Source of the DNA: Naumovozyma dairenensis CBS 421
Taxonomy: Eukaryota; Ascomycota; Saccharomycetes; Saccharomycetales; Saccharomycetaceae
DNA length: 64,000 nucleotides
Direction: 5' to 3'
Assembly (NCBI RefSeq): GCF_000227115.2
Contig: NC_016479.1
Span: 186,001 to 250,000 of the forward strand
A program made the translations under genes and the position numbers. Below, one piece after another: positions 10,782-21,510 of the stretch (its first letter is position 1; each line of letters starts with the position of its first letter). A model generated the notes under the pieces. That model was given only the letters and a program-made list of their open reading frames with translations, had not been told where the DNA came from and searched no databases.

Positions 10782-11204
10782 TTGATGACAGTATACTTCG
10801 GTTATGATCTGATCTTTCTTTACTTAAGCTTCAATAACTTATATCTCTAGAAACAAACAGCAAGTTTATCCAACATATAAAAACTTGGTACTTTTCGCCA
10901 AACTAACCGTGAGCGTTATATGGGATGTCCGGGTGTATCATGGCGTCAACATTGAAAGACAACTATAAGTTATAGTTGTATAGTTGTATAACTTATAGTT
11001 GTCTTGGGATGAACGATTTACAAAACATGAGATACTCCCTGGATGTATTTAACTTAATTGATGGTTCTATAGATTACTATTGAGTGGTCTGAGGTTTTTA
11101 AGGCCAATGTGAGCATAAACAGAGAGAAGGGGGAAAAACTATATTTATTCAAGATATTCTATCAAATTAAAACCAGTTCATTATATAATCAAAAAGAATA
11201 AGCA
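10782..11204. other. Intergenic region, MRP49 promoter / TPK 3' flank
   Basis: These 423 bp contain the long inverted repeat at 10956-11005, listed separately. Nothing else was recognised. Confidence 0.6.
10956..11005. repeat. Perfect 19-bp inverted repeat with a 12-nt spacer
   Basis: The left arm at 10956-10974 is the exact reverse complement of the right arm at 10987-11005, with spacer 10975-10986. The spacer adds partial direct repeats of TATAGTTGTATAG. It could form a cruciform or an RNA hairpin. It lies about 175 bp upstream of the MRP49 start and 200 bp past the TPK stop, both genes reading leftward. No function is assigned. Confidence 0.85.
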
Positions 11205-12431
11205 TTAAAAGTCTTTGAATAGATCAGCATATGGATCATCACCTTTAATACCATAGTTTATATCTTCCTCAGGGTATTTTTCAAACTGTGATGTATCTCC
11301 TTGTCCTTGGCTAATAGGAGGCTCATATGGTGTTTCGATACATCGAGCCAACAATTTGTCCCATATTACTTCACTAAACCAAGCATGGTTTTTAACATCT
11401 TCACTTCCATTTTGCAGATTACCTAACCTTTTACTTAGATCTCTTGTAATTAATCTATTTAAAAGATCTTGTACATCCTCATGGAGATATGATGGAAAAG
11501 TCAACGGAGCACTTAATATGTTTTCGTATGTTTTTATTGTACTACGGTCATAAAATGGTGTTCGTCCGGATAACATCTCATAAATCAGTATTCCAAAACT
11601 CCACCAATCCACGGATTTATTGTAAGGTTTACTACTAACCACTTCTGGAGCAATATAATCTGGTGTACCACATAATGTATAAGTGACGTCTGGTACATAT
11701 TTCGCAAATCCAAAATCCGTTATCTTTATATGACCATTCTTATCTAGAAGAATGTTTTCAGGTTTCAAATCCCTGTATATTATATCCAAACTATGAAGGT
11801 ATTCTAATGCGAGACAAACTTCTGCAGCATAAAATTTAGCCACTGGATTAGGAAATTTTTGTGACCTTCTTAATAACGAAAACAATTCACCACCTTCAAT
11901 ATAATCCATAATCATAAAAATTTGTTCTGAATCTTGAAATGTCCCCCACATTCTAACTAGAAATGGATGATTGACTACGGATAACATTCGACGTTCATCA
12001 TTTGTATGTTCAATTTGTTTTAATCTTACAACAGTGTTTTTTTTTATCACTTTCAGAGCATAAAATCGTCCATTATGAATCGATCTAACGAGATGTACTC
12101 TACCGAAGGAACCTGTCCCTAATGTTCTCATAATTTGGAAATCAGGTAAATTATATTTCCCTGACGTCGTTCTGCCAAGGACATTTTGTTTTTGTATCAT
12201 TTCATTCCCGTGACCGTTACCTGAGGGGTTATCTTTACTTTCACTGACATTCATTTGATCATTTCTTTCCTTCATTGAATCAAGATTGAATGTCTGTGTT
12301 TCTTGTTGTTGTTCTTGTTTTTTATTGTCGTCGGAAGAAGGTGCTGTTTCATTTATATTTTCATTGGACTTGGTTATAGTATCGATATCCAATTTCCTAA
12401 CTGCATTGTGTTTCTGAGGATCCACATACAT
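11205..12431 (-). CDS. TPK3: cAMP-dependent protein kinase (PKA) catalytic subunit
   Basis: This is the catalytic subunit of PKA, held inactive by Bcy1 and released by cAMP in the Ras nutrient pathway. It is 408 residues (about 398 for Tpk1 and Tpk3). The N-terminal ~85 residues are polar and variable. The glycine loop [10 protein letters not shown] lies near 104-113, with the lysine in FYALKVIKK at 127. The catalytic loop is [11 protein letters not shown], near 217, then DFGFAK. The activation loop is [14 protein letters not shown], with the conserved phosphorylatable threonine. The C-terminal tail ends in a hydrophobic FKDF. The N-terminus (MYVDP) resembles Tpk3 while the tail (DPYADLF) resembles Tpk1, and synteny fits both YKL166C and YJL164C. 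TPK1 is an equally valid name. Confidence 0.95.
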   Translation of the reverse strand: MYVDPQKHNAVRKLDIDTITKSNENINETAPSSDDNKKQEQQQETQTFNLDSMKERNDQMNVSESKDNPSGNGHGNEMIQKQNVLGRTTSGKYNLPDFQIMRTLGTGSFGRVHLVRSIHNGRFYALKVIKKNTVVRLKQIEHTNDERRMLSVVNHPFLVRMWGTFQDSEQIFMIMDYIEGGELFSLLRRSQKFPNPVAKFYAAEVCLALEYLHSLDIIYRDLKPENILLDKNGHIKITDFGFAKYVPDVTYTLCGTPDYIAPEVVSSKPYNKSVDWWSFGILIYEMLSGRTPFYDRSTIKTYENILSAPLTFPSYLHEDVQDLLNRLITRDLSKRLGNLQNGSEDVKNHAWFSEVIWDKLLARCIETPYEPPISQGQGDTSQFEKYPEEDINYGIKGDDPYADLFKDF

Positions 12432-12992
12432 TTTTTCTATTTGTATTTGTATTCGTTCTTTGCTCTTGTTTAAATCTTAAATTAATAATGACTGAGGTAT
12501 CAAGATAAGGGATTAATGCTGTAGAATCGCGGGAAGGTATTGTCTTGTCTATTCCGATTTTTTTTGTAAGGATTTGTACACGTAAAGTATAAAACTACAA
12601 AATCAGAAAGTTGTACTCTTTTAATGCAAGTAAATAAATGAATATCTATGTAGTTGCCTATTATTAGTAACACACAAGGAAATTCTAGATTAAGGAGTCA
12701 GCCAACGCTATTTATTTGGTATTAGTCGCAATTTTTTCATTTCACATCATCGAATATTCCATTTTTTTTAAATTATGTTTACGTAAACGAACTCCCTAAC
12801 AAATTTTCCAATTTTCTTTTCTTCCTGGCGGGAACTCTCCGCGATGAGCAAAAAAAAAAGGGAGAAAATCGGCTTTCTGCTACAGGCTTATCTGTGGAGA
12901 TCTGGAGAATTTACACTGAACCATGATTAACTTCATGGAAGTCCATAGCAACTCAGCTTAGCTTAGCTAGGCTCAGCTCCACTTACGTCAGC
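12432..12992. other. Intergenic region, TPK promoter / MFS gene 3' flank
   Basis: These 561 bp include a poly-A run near 12849. Imperfect pentamers of the type GCTTA/GCTAG/GCTCA lie at about 12954-12979. A TTACGTCA octamer (CRE-like) is at 12983-12990, just past the MFS stop codon. No gene is seen. Confidence 0.5.
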
Positions 12993-14804
12993 TCAAACAT
13001 CATGTTGCTCTACTTCTTCGTCTTCACTACCCTCTTCTTCTTCACTGGCTGATGCATTCGAAAGAGAACGTTCATCATGATATCTTAGCAACAAAGTTAA
13101 AAAGGATCCTATGATTGCACTTACTAATGGCACATAAAAGACTAGATCGGGTTTGTAACCAACTGACGAACCATAAATCTTTAAATGTAAAGCAGGCATA
13201 ACAAGCATTACAAATGAACGGAGAAGAGCCATACCTCCAAAATATGCTCCTGTATCACCATCAGAACAATACTTGATGACACTTGATTGTACTGTTGGTG
13301 AACATATGGCACCAAATGAAGATAACGAGATACATAATATCATATAAATGTATCGATCATTTTTGGACACAATAATGGATAATCCTGCAACAACAAAAAT
13401 CATTGCTACTCGCATAGTGACAATATCCACTTTATCAATAGCCTTGGAATGTGTCTTGTATCTTTTCTTTAAGAAATCAATAAATTTGGGTGATATTCCT
13501 GATAAGATAACAGCACGGCTCAAACCTGCAAAGGAAACGAAATAACCCAACTCAACGGATGTCCATTTGTACATAAAAGTATTAAATAGTATCATACTAG
13601 GACCGAGGGCCACAGTAGAAGACATTAATAGTATGTCTATTGCTAGCACCATAAGAACTGTATATCTTGGTATCAAGGAACCCGATCTTGTTGGTTTTAA
13701 CCATAATCTCTTCATTGGTGCATATATGCTGAAGAATCCAAATAAATAATACTTGAATAGCCTTCTAAATCTTTCTAAACCGTATGATGTTTCTGAATAT
13801 ATAGTTGCTTTTGATTGTGCCCTCTCTTCTTTTTCCTTTTGATGCTTTTTACGAGAGTTGGTCATATCTTCACCCTTCCTTGTCTCTGGTAATACAGTTG
13901 ACGACAATACTGAAAACAGGAACACCAACACAATTGAAATATAAAGAGGCAACAATTCATTGCCACCCGTTAGATATATAAGGATAGAGCCTAAAGTTGG
14001 TCCAATGCCCATCGTAGCATGCATGGTGCCCATAACCATACTTAAACTGACAGTTCTATCTTCTGATCTTGTTATATCTGACACATAACAGTTAGCAACT
14101 GCCATGAATGCAAAAGTACCACCTGCAAAGGATTGAAGGGAACCAGTAATTATAATAAACCATTTACTATATTCAACTTGAGGTAAAATTGCCACCGTAC
14201 GAAGTAAGTTACTGATAGTCTTGATTAGTCCCATGAATCCCAAAACTTTAGCTCTTCCAATTCTATCAGAGACATTCCCCCACTTGAGTGATACTAGTGT
14301 GGTGACCAGTCCAGATATAATCAATGTAGCAGATTGGATATCTGAAACTATTGTTTGGACCTCAGTATGATCGCATTCATATTTTCCTGTCTGCTCATTT
14401 TCAGTCTTGATATTTTCACAAACCTTTGCCATAGTTAATGTAATCGAAGGTGTTAAATATAGCATATCTGAAAGACATATAAGAAACATCAAGAAACATA
14501 GTAGAAGACAAGTCGGTTTCTTGTTCCAATTGGTTTCTACCCATACGGATGCCGAGCTAGCTTCTTCCTCTTCAACATCTCCTTCACCTTCTACTATATT
14601 TTCTTCGGTATTCGCATAGTCAGCACATCTATTACTTATTAGGCTGGTAGTTTGGTTAGTTTCTGCTTCAACAGTATCACTATTATCGATTGATGATTCG
14701 GAGAAGTGTGATAGCTTTTTCTTGTTCATTGTTGAGATCGATGATTCTTGGTTCGTGTCAGAACTTAGTCGGTCTTGACTACCATATCTCGATTGTTTAG
14801 ACAT
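12993..14804 (-). CDS. Major facilitator superfamily membrane protein, YJL163C type
   Basis: This is a multi-pass membrane protein of unknown substrate, the likely orthologue of uncharacterised YJL163C (555 residues there, 603 here). The first ~95 residues are hydrophilic, acidic and serine-rich. The first membrane segment is about residues 98-117. The MFS loop 2-3 signature reads GNVSDRIGRAKVLG. I count about 12 hydrophobic segments split by a basic central loop (SRKKHQKEKEERAQSK region). The C-terminus is very acidic (EEEEGSEDEEVEQ). It follows a PKA subunit gene as YJL163C follows TPK1. The transported compound cannot be read from the sequence. Confidence 0.85.
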   Translation of the reverse strand: MSKQSRYGSQDRLSSDTNQESSISTMNKKKLSHFSESSIDNSDTVEAETNQTTSLISNRCADYANTEENIVEGEGDVEEEEASSASVWVETNWNKKPTCLLLCFLMFLICLSDMLYLTPSITLTMAKVCENIKTENEQTGKYECDHTEVQTIVSDIQSATLIISGLVTTLVSLKWGNVSDRIGRAKVLGFMGLIKTISNLLRTVAILPQVEYSKWFIIITGSLQSFAGGTFAFMAVANCYVSDITRSEDRTVSLSMVMGTMHATMGIGPTLGSILIYLTGGNELLPLYISIVLVFLFSVLSSTVLPETRKGEDMTNSRKKHQKEKEERAQSKATIYSETSYGLERFRRLFKYYLFGFFSIYAPMKRLWLKPTRSGSLIPRYTVLMVLAIDILLMSSTVALGPSMILFNTFMYKWTSVELGYFVSFAGLSRAVILSGISPKFIDFLKKRYKTHSKAIDKVDIVTMRVAMIFVVAGLSIIVSKNDRYIYMILCISLSSFGAICSPTVQSSVIKYCSDGDTGAYFGGMALLRSFVMLVMPALHLKIYGSSVGYKPDLVFYVPLVSAIIGSFLTLLLRYHDERSLSNASASEEEEGSEDEEVEQHDV

Positions 14805-14924
14805 CTGTATGTGGTACTTTTTACAATGAGCTAAAGTTTGGGTATTAATAATATCTTGGGTATGTAATTTGAAAGATACACTGATGAGATAATGAAGTTC
14901 TGGGTGGAAAACAAAGAAATAGTC

Positions 14925-15122
14925 TTATGTACTAACGGCGAACTTTCTCTTATTTAAGAATGCTCTTTTAAATAATGAAAGGAGAGAGTTTGTGTCCACC
15001 GAGCCGTTATCTGCCTCATCATATACAGCCTGTGTATATAATTTATCTAAGCCAAGGTAATTACGGCTGAGATAACAAGTTGTTTCTTGGCGCTGCCCCT
15101 GTCTATACATTCGGAACATCAT
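14925..15122 (-). CDS. Hypothetical small ORF of 65 residues (doubtful)
   Basis: An ORF lies between the MFS gene and MCD4. The frame is open for 82 codons, but the first codon upstream is GTG; the first ATG gives 65 residues beginning MMFRMYRQGQRQE. I recognise no family. The sequence TTATTTTCAG just upstream (about 15160-15169 on this strand) resembles a 3' splice site, so it might be a second exon. No TACTAAC branch point or GTATGT donor was found nearby. S. cerevisiae has no gene that obviously corresponds. Confidence 0.2.
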   Translation of the reverse strand: MMFRMYRQGQRQETTCYLSRNYLGLDKLYTQAVYDEADNGSVDTNSLLSLFKRAFLNKRKFAVST

Positions 15123-15467
15123 TTTTGGATGTAAAATTCTCCAGAGCTTCCCTTTCCCTGAAAATAACGACACACGGATTTATAGGTATGGACTACTGGA
15201 TCGTGGCCTCCATTATCAGTTATAAATGACATATCTTTACGGCCTTATTGATAATAGGCAAAGGTAAAAACTACCTACTGTATATACGGTGGACAACGTA
15301 TCATAGAAAACTAATGGGTAATAAGTCCAAAAATGAATGTGATCTGGCCGTATATTATTTGACAAAGAATGCCTACTTGAATAACATTCTTCTTACTTTT
15401 CAAAATCTATAGAATTTTATATATGATAGATATGGTATAAAGACAAAAAAAATAATCTACTTTATGA

Positions 15468-18245
15468 CTACTTCCTCTTTTTCTCATCCATGCTTAACTC
15501 ATCTACGATTGAATGAATAGAAACATTTCTCAAAAGAACATGACCAACAACTTCTAAGAGTAACATAAATAGTGACGACAATATAGCCAAACAATAATTG
15601 GAGATAGTTACACCAATATCTAACCATGATCCCTCAGTTTTCAAAAGATAGAAAAAGTTTAATGAAAGGATATCACTAGTAGAAATAATCAACGTCGAAA
15701 TCGTATAATCATGAATATTCAATTTCAAATTCAATATTCCTAATCCAGTTGATAGAAGGAGATATGGAATAATTAATTTCAACATTAGTAATGCCCCCAT
15801 TGGGAATGGATCGAAAATTGGTATCAGACGATAAACTGAATCTAAAGAAAATGATGAAATGGAAGCAACATTACCAGTTCCAAAAAATGCAACTTGTAAC
15901 AAGAAAAATCCAATAATTGAAACTCTCAAGACTTGAAGCCAATTCTTTTGTTTCCCGCTTTCTTTCAATTTCAATTGCGATTCGATTTCTATCCATTGAA
16001 CGATATATGCAGTGAATAAGAAATAAAATAAAGATTCAAATGATATGGTCAAAATGAGGAAGATTGGAGCGAACGTCAGATATATGCTCAATAATCTTAC
16101 CCTATAATCATTACTAGATTTGGTGTAATGTAGAAATGGCATTACAATTAAAGATAATAAAGTAATTACCCATCCACCGATTTGTGCATCGCGAGGTAAC
16201 CCCATTCTAGCCTGTAATGAAATAACTGACTTGTTTGTGAAAAACAACATTCCAATAATCAACATGATCTGCATACAAAAGATATTTAAAGTGCATCGAG
16301 TGATATCTTTGTAGATTTTGAACAGAGCGATTAGACTACCCATTGCTATTAGAATACCTGCAATATTAATTTGAGTCAAACTTTCAATTTTAACCGCATC
16401 ATAAAGGGTAAACGTGGAAATGAACACTGACGTTGCTATCCATGAAAGATTCAAGATATTATTTCTTAATCCGCAGATTAATGGATAGAACGATAATATA
16501 TTGAAAATTAAAGTGAAGATCCAACGATGGAAGAATCCATATACTATACCTTCGTATATGAAAAGGATAGAAACTCCCGAGACGATCTTATTCAGAGTTG
16601 TAGTTCCTTTAAAAAACTCCTTAATACCATGGGTCAATACAATATTATTGGTTAAAATTTGACTCCAGAAAAATAACGGGAAGGCCAAGTACATGTAGAA
16701 ATTAAACGGAGAGCGTTGGTAATAAAGAATCCAATTCAAAACAATACCAACCGAGAAGAAAAGACTATAATTCAAAAGTGAAGTATGCAAGTGATCCATA
16801 GTTCCAGGTATAATGAAAACTTTTAAAAAAATAATAAATGAATAAAGAATCCAACCGAGGAATCCGAAAGTTACAATAGTTCTTCTAAATCTCCAGTTAT
16901 AGGTAGTTAAGTATTGTAGCCCTTCTAATGTAACTTTCATCAACTCTTCGGTAAGTGTAATCGCTTCATTCTCTAAATCAAGTTCACCGTCGGCTATCAG
17001 GTCGATTAAATGATGGATTTCCTTCAGATATTGCTTGTGTGACTTGTCTGATAGTTTGGGGTATTCTTTGTATATAAATTGAGACTCAATAACTTCTTGC
17101 TCTTTGACTAAATATTGCTCCAGGATACTTCTAGCATTATTATAAAGTGCCTTTAATTTCTGACTTTCATTGCTATCAATATAAGATAATGGAAGTTCAC
17201 CTACAGAGTTTGCAGGGTAGTTCGCACCAATTAAGTAAGACATCAATGGTGTAATATCGGCTTGTTTAATATCATTTCTTTTTATGTCTGCCAAACCCCA
17301 GGATTCAGTATAATTATCATAAATGGGTACTTCGTTTTTTACAGGTTTATTTAAACCTGCTCCCCATGCCACTAATGGAGTTCTTGTATTATTTGGATGA
17401 CCATCTCCATGGGAACCAAAAGCACTCATTCCGTGGTCAGCTGTAAATATAAATGCTGTATCTTCGTCGCCAAAGAAATCGTGAACCTTGTCCACCAATA
17501 ACGAAACTTGTTCATCGATATACTTAACGTTATCATAATATTCTGCTGAGTATGGTCTGTAAGAGTGTCCGGCAGTATCACAACCTAGTAAATGCAGGAA
17601 GAAAACATTACCTTCTTGTCTGATTTCGTGGTCCAAGGTAACATTGGAAGTAGAATTCTTGAAAAGAGAATCTAGGTGTCTAAACACGTAGGCATCTAAC
17701 TCGATTGATGATTGTGTGAAATCTTCGTATTCGTGGCCGTACATCCATGCGTCAACTTTGTTAGGATCAGAAGCCCCATCTTTAAACATAGGTAAAATAT
17801 CTGGTGAACCGAACGAGTAAGTATGCGTAGATTGATTAAAGAAACTATCAAAATCAACGGGATTTTCCTTCCACCCTTTCGTAACAGCGCTGACATCTTC
17901 ATAGAAGCCAGCAATCATAGCAACGTGACCTGGACGAGATTCTGTTGGCATTCTTGTATGAGAAATACCATATGTCGCATTGGTTTTGACCAGGGACCTT
18001 ATAAATGGAGCTAAAAATTCAGTTTTCCCAGTTGTTGGATGTGTAATTAAATCAAAAGTTGTGTCTGCACGTAACCCATCACCGACTATAAGGAATAATC
18101 TCTTAGCAGGTGGTGTATCAGTACTCCTAAAATGGTGCATACCATGCACCAATGGAGAAATGAAATAGATATCGAAAATGGACCATAGATAAAATAAATG
18201 GAATAAAACACCTACCAGTAACAATGTCAAGCGGTATCTATTCAT
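15468..18245 (-). CDS. MCD4: GPI ethanolamine phosphate transferase 1
   Basis: This ER membrane enzyme adds ethanolamine phosphate to the first mannose of GPI precursors, a step needed for anchoring many wall proteins. Its 925 residues match the family (919). An N-terminal signal anchor spans about residues 5-25. The lumenal alkaline-phosphatase-like domain has the metal-binding [10 protein letters not shown] (D57), the [16 protein letters not shown] nucleophile block near 90-110, and [16 protein letters not shown] near 265-280. The C-terminal half is a run of more than ten hydrophobic segments. It is YKL165C in S. cerevisiae, next to TPK3 on one side and PIR1 on the other, as here. Confidence 0.97.
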   Translation of the reverse strand: MNRYRLTLLLVGVLFHLFYLWSIFDIYFISPLVHGMHHFRSTDTPPAKRLFLIVGDGLRADTTFDLITHPTTGKTEFLAPFIRSLVKTNATYGISHTRMPTESRPGHVAMIAGFYEDVSAVTKGWKENPVDFDSFFNQSTHTYSFGSPDILPMFKDGASDPNKVDAWMYGHEYEDFTQSSIELDAYVFRHLDSLFKNSTSNVTLDHEIRQEGNVFFLHLLGCDTAGHSYRPYSAEYYDNVKYIDEQVSLLVDKVHDFFGDEDTAFIFTADHGMSAFGSHGDGHPNNTRTPLVAWGAGLNKPVKNEVPIYDNYTESWGLADIKRNDIKQADITPLMSYLIGANYPANSVGELPLSYIDSNESQKLKALYNNARSILEQYLVKEQEVIESQFIYKEYPKLSDKSHKQYLKEIHHLIDLIADGELDLENEAITLTEELMKVTLEGLQYLTTYNWRFRRTIVTFGFLGWILYSFIIFLKVFIIPGTMDHLHTSLLNYSLFFSVGIVLNWILYYQRSPFNFYMYLAFPLFFWSQILTNNIVLTHGIKEFFKGTTTLNKIVSGVSILFIYEGIVYGFFHRWIFTLIFNILSFYPLICGLRNNILNLSWIATSVFISTFTLYDAVKIESLTQINIAGILIAMGSLIALFKIYKDITRCTLNIFCMQIMLIIGMLFFTNKSVISLQARMGLPRDAQIGGWVITLLSLIVMPFLHYTKSSNDYRVRLLSIYLTFAPIFLILTISFESLFYFLFTAYIVQWIEIESQLKLKESGKQKNWLQVLRVSIIGFFLLQVAFFGTGNVASISSFSLDSVYRLIPIFDPFPMGALLMLKLIIPYLLLSTGLGILNLKLNIHDYTISTLIISTSDILSLNFFYLLKTEGSWLDIGVTISNYCLAILSSLFMLLLEVVGHVLLRNVSIHSIVDELSMDEKKRK

Positions 18246-18974
18246 GATCTTCGTAGTGCAACGACAAGCGGTTTGCTTCAGGTAAAGCTGTATCTGAAGT
18301 TGTTCACTCTTTTTATTTCTTGAACTTCTTGAACTGTATGAACCTGATGAATTTCGTTATATTTCGCGTTTGTTGAATGATATTTATTTTCGATTATTCG
18401 CGTAGTGTTAATCCTCGACTAATTCTGACGTGTTTGTATCGAGACTAACCTGAAATTCAAAAAGTCAAGATGCGAATTGCAATGACAAGTCCTATCACAT
18501 ATTTTCCAGTAATAAAATATGTACAAAAAAATCTTAGATAGTATTGTTTTTAAAAAAGCCTATTGTTGACTTTAATTCTTCAAGAATGTGCTTGATGCAT
18601 TCCATCCTCGTGTGGAAAACTATAGAATACCCTGAAGGTCACTATCAATTACTTTTCTTGTTTAAATATCTGAATACGATAGGTATTAAGAGTATTTTTC
18701 AATACAAGCTCCTGATTTTGATTTTTGAAAGAATGAGCACCAACTACTTAGTGTGATATATTTTTATGACCGATAATAAGAAACGACACAAAAGAGAAGA
18801 AAAAGAAAAGAGAAGAATGGTTTTCCTACGGGTTATTAGTGTACGAGACGTGGCGGCAGAGCCGGTCGAGAGCAACGGAATTGAATAATTCCTGGATATA
18901 TAACAAGAGGAACTTTTAGAGGATATATCTAAAAGTTTCTCTTCTTTTAAGTATGTTTAAATAAGAAAATAATC

Positions 18975-19042
18975 AAGTAATAAATATACTATCAATTTAG
19001 AACACTTTGGTGTCACGGTATAATTCCTATTGTATTGCACTT
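18975..19042. repeat. Repeat copy A beside tRNA-Glu (possible LTR remnant)
   Basis: This 68-bp stretch is similar (about 80% by eye) to 21303-21366, which has the same position relative to the other tRNA. Shared blocks include TTTAGAA, TGTCACG[GA]TATAAT and TAT[TC]GTATT[GA]CA. Yeast Ty LTR debris is common beside tRNA genes, so a decayed LTR is a reasonable but unproven reading. Confidence 0.5.
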
Positions 19043-19067
19043 AGAAAAGAATTTGGTAAAAATATGG

Positions 19068-19074
19068 AAAAAAA
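19068..19074 (-). terminator. Pol III T-run terminator of tRNA-Glu
   Basis: Seven consecutive T on the minus strand lie two bases past the tRNA-Glu 3' end, as expected for RNA polymerase III termination. Confidence 0.8.
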
Positions 19075-19076
19075 TA

Positions 19077-19148
19077 CTCCGATACGGGGAGTCGAACCCC
19101 GGTCTCCACGGTGAAAGCGTGATGTGATAGCCGTTACACTATATCGGA
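19077..19148 (-). tRNA. tRNA-Glu (anticodon UUC)
   Basis: This 72-nt gene on the minus strand starts TCCGATATAG and ends with the complementary TATCGGA plus discriminator G, giving a full 7-bp acceptor stem. The anticodon loop is CTTTCAC with anticodon TTC. The T-loop/B-box GGTTCGACTCC is intact. It carries no intron and no encoded CCA. It matches the standard yeast tRNA-Glu. Confidence 0.97.
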
Positions 19149-19844
19149 CCAATTTCTTGAAAAAGTTGAATTTTTCTGGTCCTAATATTATTTTCCAATC
19201 CTCCATTCTCTTTCGTGAAATTAGCTAGTTTTTTTAACCAGCTAATAAACGCGAATAGATGTATGTCTTCAGATACTGTTAGTTATATAACATATGCACT
19301 ATAAAATGAAAATTGGAACAACTACATCTCAGGTGAAGATATGAAACACGCAATAGACGCTCGGAAACAGCAGTTCTTCTCTCAATTTCATAGCTTTGGT
19401 GCCAAAGAACCTAGATCTTAACTTGCTCTCGTCTTTGGATAATACGATTGATATAGTTGGGCTATTATCTGTTAGAGTATTCTTTTTACAGTCTTTGGTA
19501 TTGTTGTTATTAATTAAATATTGTAAACCATTTAATTACGGAACGAATTCACTAAATGCATAAATTTCAACGTCAATGGAGGAAACACAGATCAGTTTAA
19601 TTCTGCATGACCTGGCGCCAATCGTACCATTCAAGCAGGAGAAAGCAGGATCACTGGGGGGGGGTAGCGACTATCTAAAAGCAATAGGAGAGTTATCAGC
19701 ATGAACATAGTGGATGATGATATGAATATCTAACCGCTGTAGAACCCAGCTAATGAAGCACACCTTTCCTTGAACCAGAGAATGGTATAGGGGCCTTAAA
19801 CATCTACCGGTGAGAAGATTATGTTTGATACTACCGGGTGTTGA

Positions 19845-20030
19845 AATATAAAATTGATGATAGATTGGGTTTTGTTTTCTTTTGAATCATCAACACGTTT
19901 GGAATCTCAAAATCCGGTCGTTTTGCCAGCTAGGATATACCTTAATTCAGAGCTCAATTATAGTACCTATAACACTAATGTAATGATCCACGTTATTTTA
20001 TATATGATAGATAGGTTAGTGGATAAGACG
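19845..20030 (+). pseudogene. Possible coding relic, 62 codons open between stops
   Basis: The frame is open for 62 codons without an obvious start and is bounded by stops (TGA at 19842, TAA at 20031). It contains protein-like stretches such as SFESSTRLESQNPVVLPARI. After the stop the same frame continues with more plausible sequence interrupted by a TAG. A separate 42-codon frame from an ATG at 19576 lies upstream. I cannot identify a family, and chance in AT-rich DNA is not excluded. Confidence 0.25.
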
Positions 20031-20676
20031 TAATATGCTATGTTTTATGTTTTTTCATAGAACCACGTTGCTTTTGTGATCAACTTCATTTTTCATCTGG
20101 CCCTTGAAGAAGGGTTCATCCAAGTATAAAGATAAAGGAAGAAATTTCCATCACCACTATTGATTTAACTACTATATCCCTAACGTTTAGTCGAAAAAGG
20201 TAATAAATCCTTTCATGGTTGTAAAGCCAAATACTTCTTCTTCACGACTCAACTTGTTATGGTGAAATCTACTTGAAGAACTGAGACTATGTTTGCAGAC
20301 CGACTAATTCCCGATTGTACACATATTAATCATTGCGGGTTGTTGATAGTCGAAGTGTAGATACAGTATCACAGTTTCGTATTTATTTCAGACTCGGTTC
20401 TTTGGGAATACTCTGGTCCTCCCCTTTTTTCGGCTGAGATAAATCTACATAATTATATACGGAAGAAAAAATCATCCGCCTATATACTTATAAAATTTAA
20501 TAGCACATCAGCGTTTTTAGGAAATGATTTAATATACATATTTGATTCCGACACCATTATGTCCAAAAAAGGCAACTATTCTTTTATTTCGAATAGAGAC
20601 AGCCCTTTACTTTGTCAATTTTTCGTAATGGGAACTGGGTACTGGATTGTAACACCTAAATGAACCGCCTTATTGA

Positions 20677-21030
20677 TATGATATCGACTATAGTTGGCTA
20701 CGAAGGATTGGGCGAAAGAACAATTGTTTGTCTGAATTTACATATGTAGAATATAGTCGTATTTCCTATGAGACGACAGATGATGAACGACACACTGCGT
20801 TGGGTGACTGGATTTTGGACTCCAATAAATCGAGGTTCAGTGACCCTACGAAAGACGACGGGCTGCAAGATGGATATGTACCTAGGAGTACTTAGTACGA
20901 TGATTGAACTAAGGAGTTAATTGAGGGCTTTGAAATAGTTAATGCCCAGAATATATATGTTTATATATATATATATATAAATGAACTTTCAGAGGTTAAA
21001 TCTAGACGTTCATCTTCTCAACTATCAGTT
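20677..21030 (+). pseudogene. Possible coding relic with two in-frame stops
   Basis: A frame of 72 codons is open from 20677 to 20892, then interrupted by TAG (20893) and TGA (20905), then open again for 41 codons to 21030. There is no start codon of its own. The encoded stretch is hydrophilic and protein-like (for example HTALGDWILDSNKSRFSD). Base composition at 20770-20890 is visibly richer in G and C than the surroundings, as expected of former coding DNA. The family is not recognised. Confidence 0.3.
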
Positions 21031-21302
21031 TAGATCATAATAAATTTGTCGGAATTATATGTATCTGGCACATAGTGTACAGACACGTGGTTTCGTACAA
21101 CACGATATATGTTTTCTATATAAGAAAATTTTTATTCCATATGTAAAGTGTATAATATATATTACTCTCCTGTCCTAGGACGGGGAGGAGCAATTCTGCA
21201 ACGAATCTACCTATAAGGTCAGATCCTGCAGTCTAATCTGCATCCGATATATGGTTTAATATGTTATATCTCCTGAGAAGCAACATCTCCTCGAATAAAA
21301 TT

Positions 21303-21366
21303 AACAAATAAATATATTATTTTAGAAAGCTTTGTGTCACGATATAATACATATCGTATTACATTT
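21303..21366. repeat. Repeat copy B beside tRNA-Leu (possible LTR remnant)
   Basis: This is the partner of the repeat at 18975-19042, in the same orientation. Each copy ends within about 35 bp of the 3' end of its tRNA gene. Confidence 0.5.
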
Positions 21367-21384
21367 CCAAGCTGAAGAAAAAAT

Positions 21385-21389
21385 AAAAA
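21385..21389 (-). terminator. Pol III T-run terminator of tRNA-Leu
   Basis: Five T on the minus strand start 4 bases past the discriminator base, with a second T-run just beyond. Confidence 0.7.
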
Positions 21390-21393
21390 TATA

Positions 21394-21510
21394 TGGTTGC
21401 TAAGAGATTCGAACTCTTGCATCTTACGATACCTGAGTATTCCTGTAGTTTTCTACAGCCAAAGATGTTTTCCTTGAATCAGGCGCCTTAGACCGCTCGG
21501 CCAAACAACC
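21394..21510 (-). tRNA. tRNA-Leu (anticodon CAA) with intron
   Basis: This 117-nt gene on the minus strand starts GGTTGTTTGGCCGAGCGGTC and ends TTAGCAACC plus discriminator A. The anticodon CAA (21474-21476) is followed by G37, then a 35-nt intron at 21438-21472. The intron sits at the canonical position after nucleotide 37. Splicing gives an 82-nt tRNA with a long variable arm. S. cerevisiae tRNA-Leu(CAA) has an intron at the same place and nearly the same exons. Confidence 0.97.

Larger units (their letters stand above)
18246..19076. other. Intergenic region between MCD4 and tRNA-Glu
   Basis: These 831 bp hold the MCD4 promoter on the left and the tRNA-flanking repeat (18975-19042) on the right. 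No protein gene is supported. Confidence 0.55.
19149..21393. other. Region between the two tRNA genes, no intact gene
   Basis: This stretch of 2.2 kb has no intact ORF. Two frames on the plus strand read like decayed protein sequence (19845-20030 and 20677-21030, listed separately). A run of nine G at 19656-19664 stands out in this AT-rich genome. A TA microsatellite lies at about 20958-20980. Remnants of a mobile element or a lost gene are plausible; nothing can be named. Confidence 0.5.

Noticed and set aside
19663..19672. Sequence resembling a Ty1 primer-binding site (GGTAGCGACT)
   Set aside because: Only seven bases match the initiator-tRNA complement, and it is not placed next to an LTR end.
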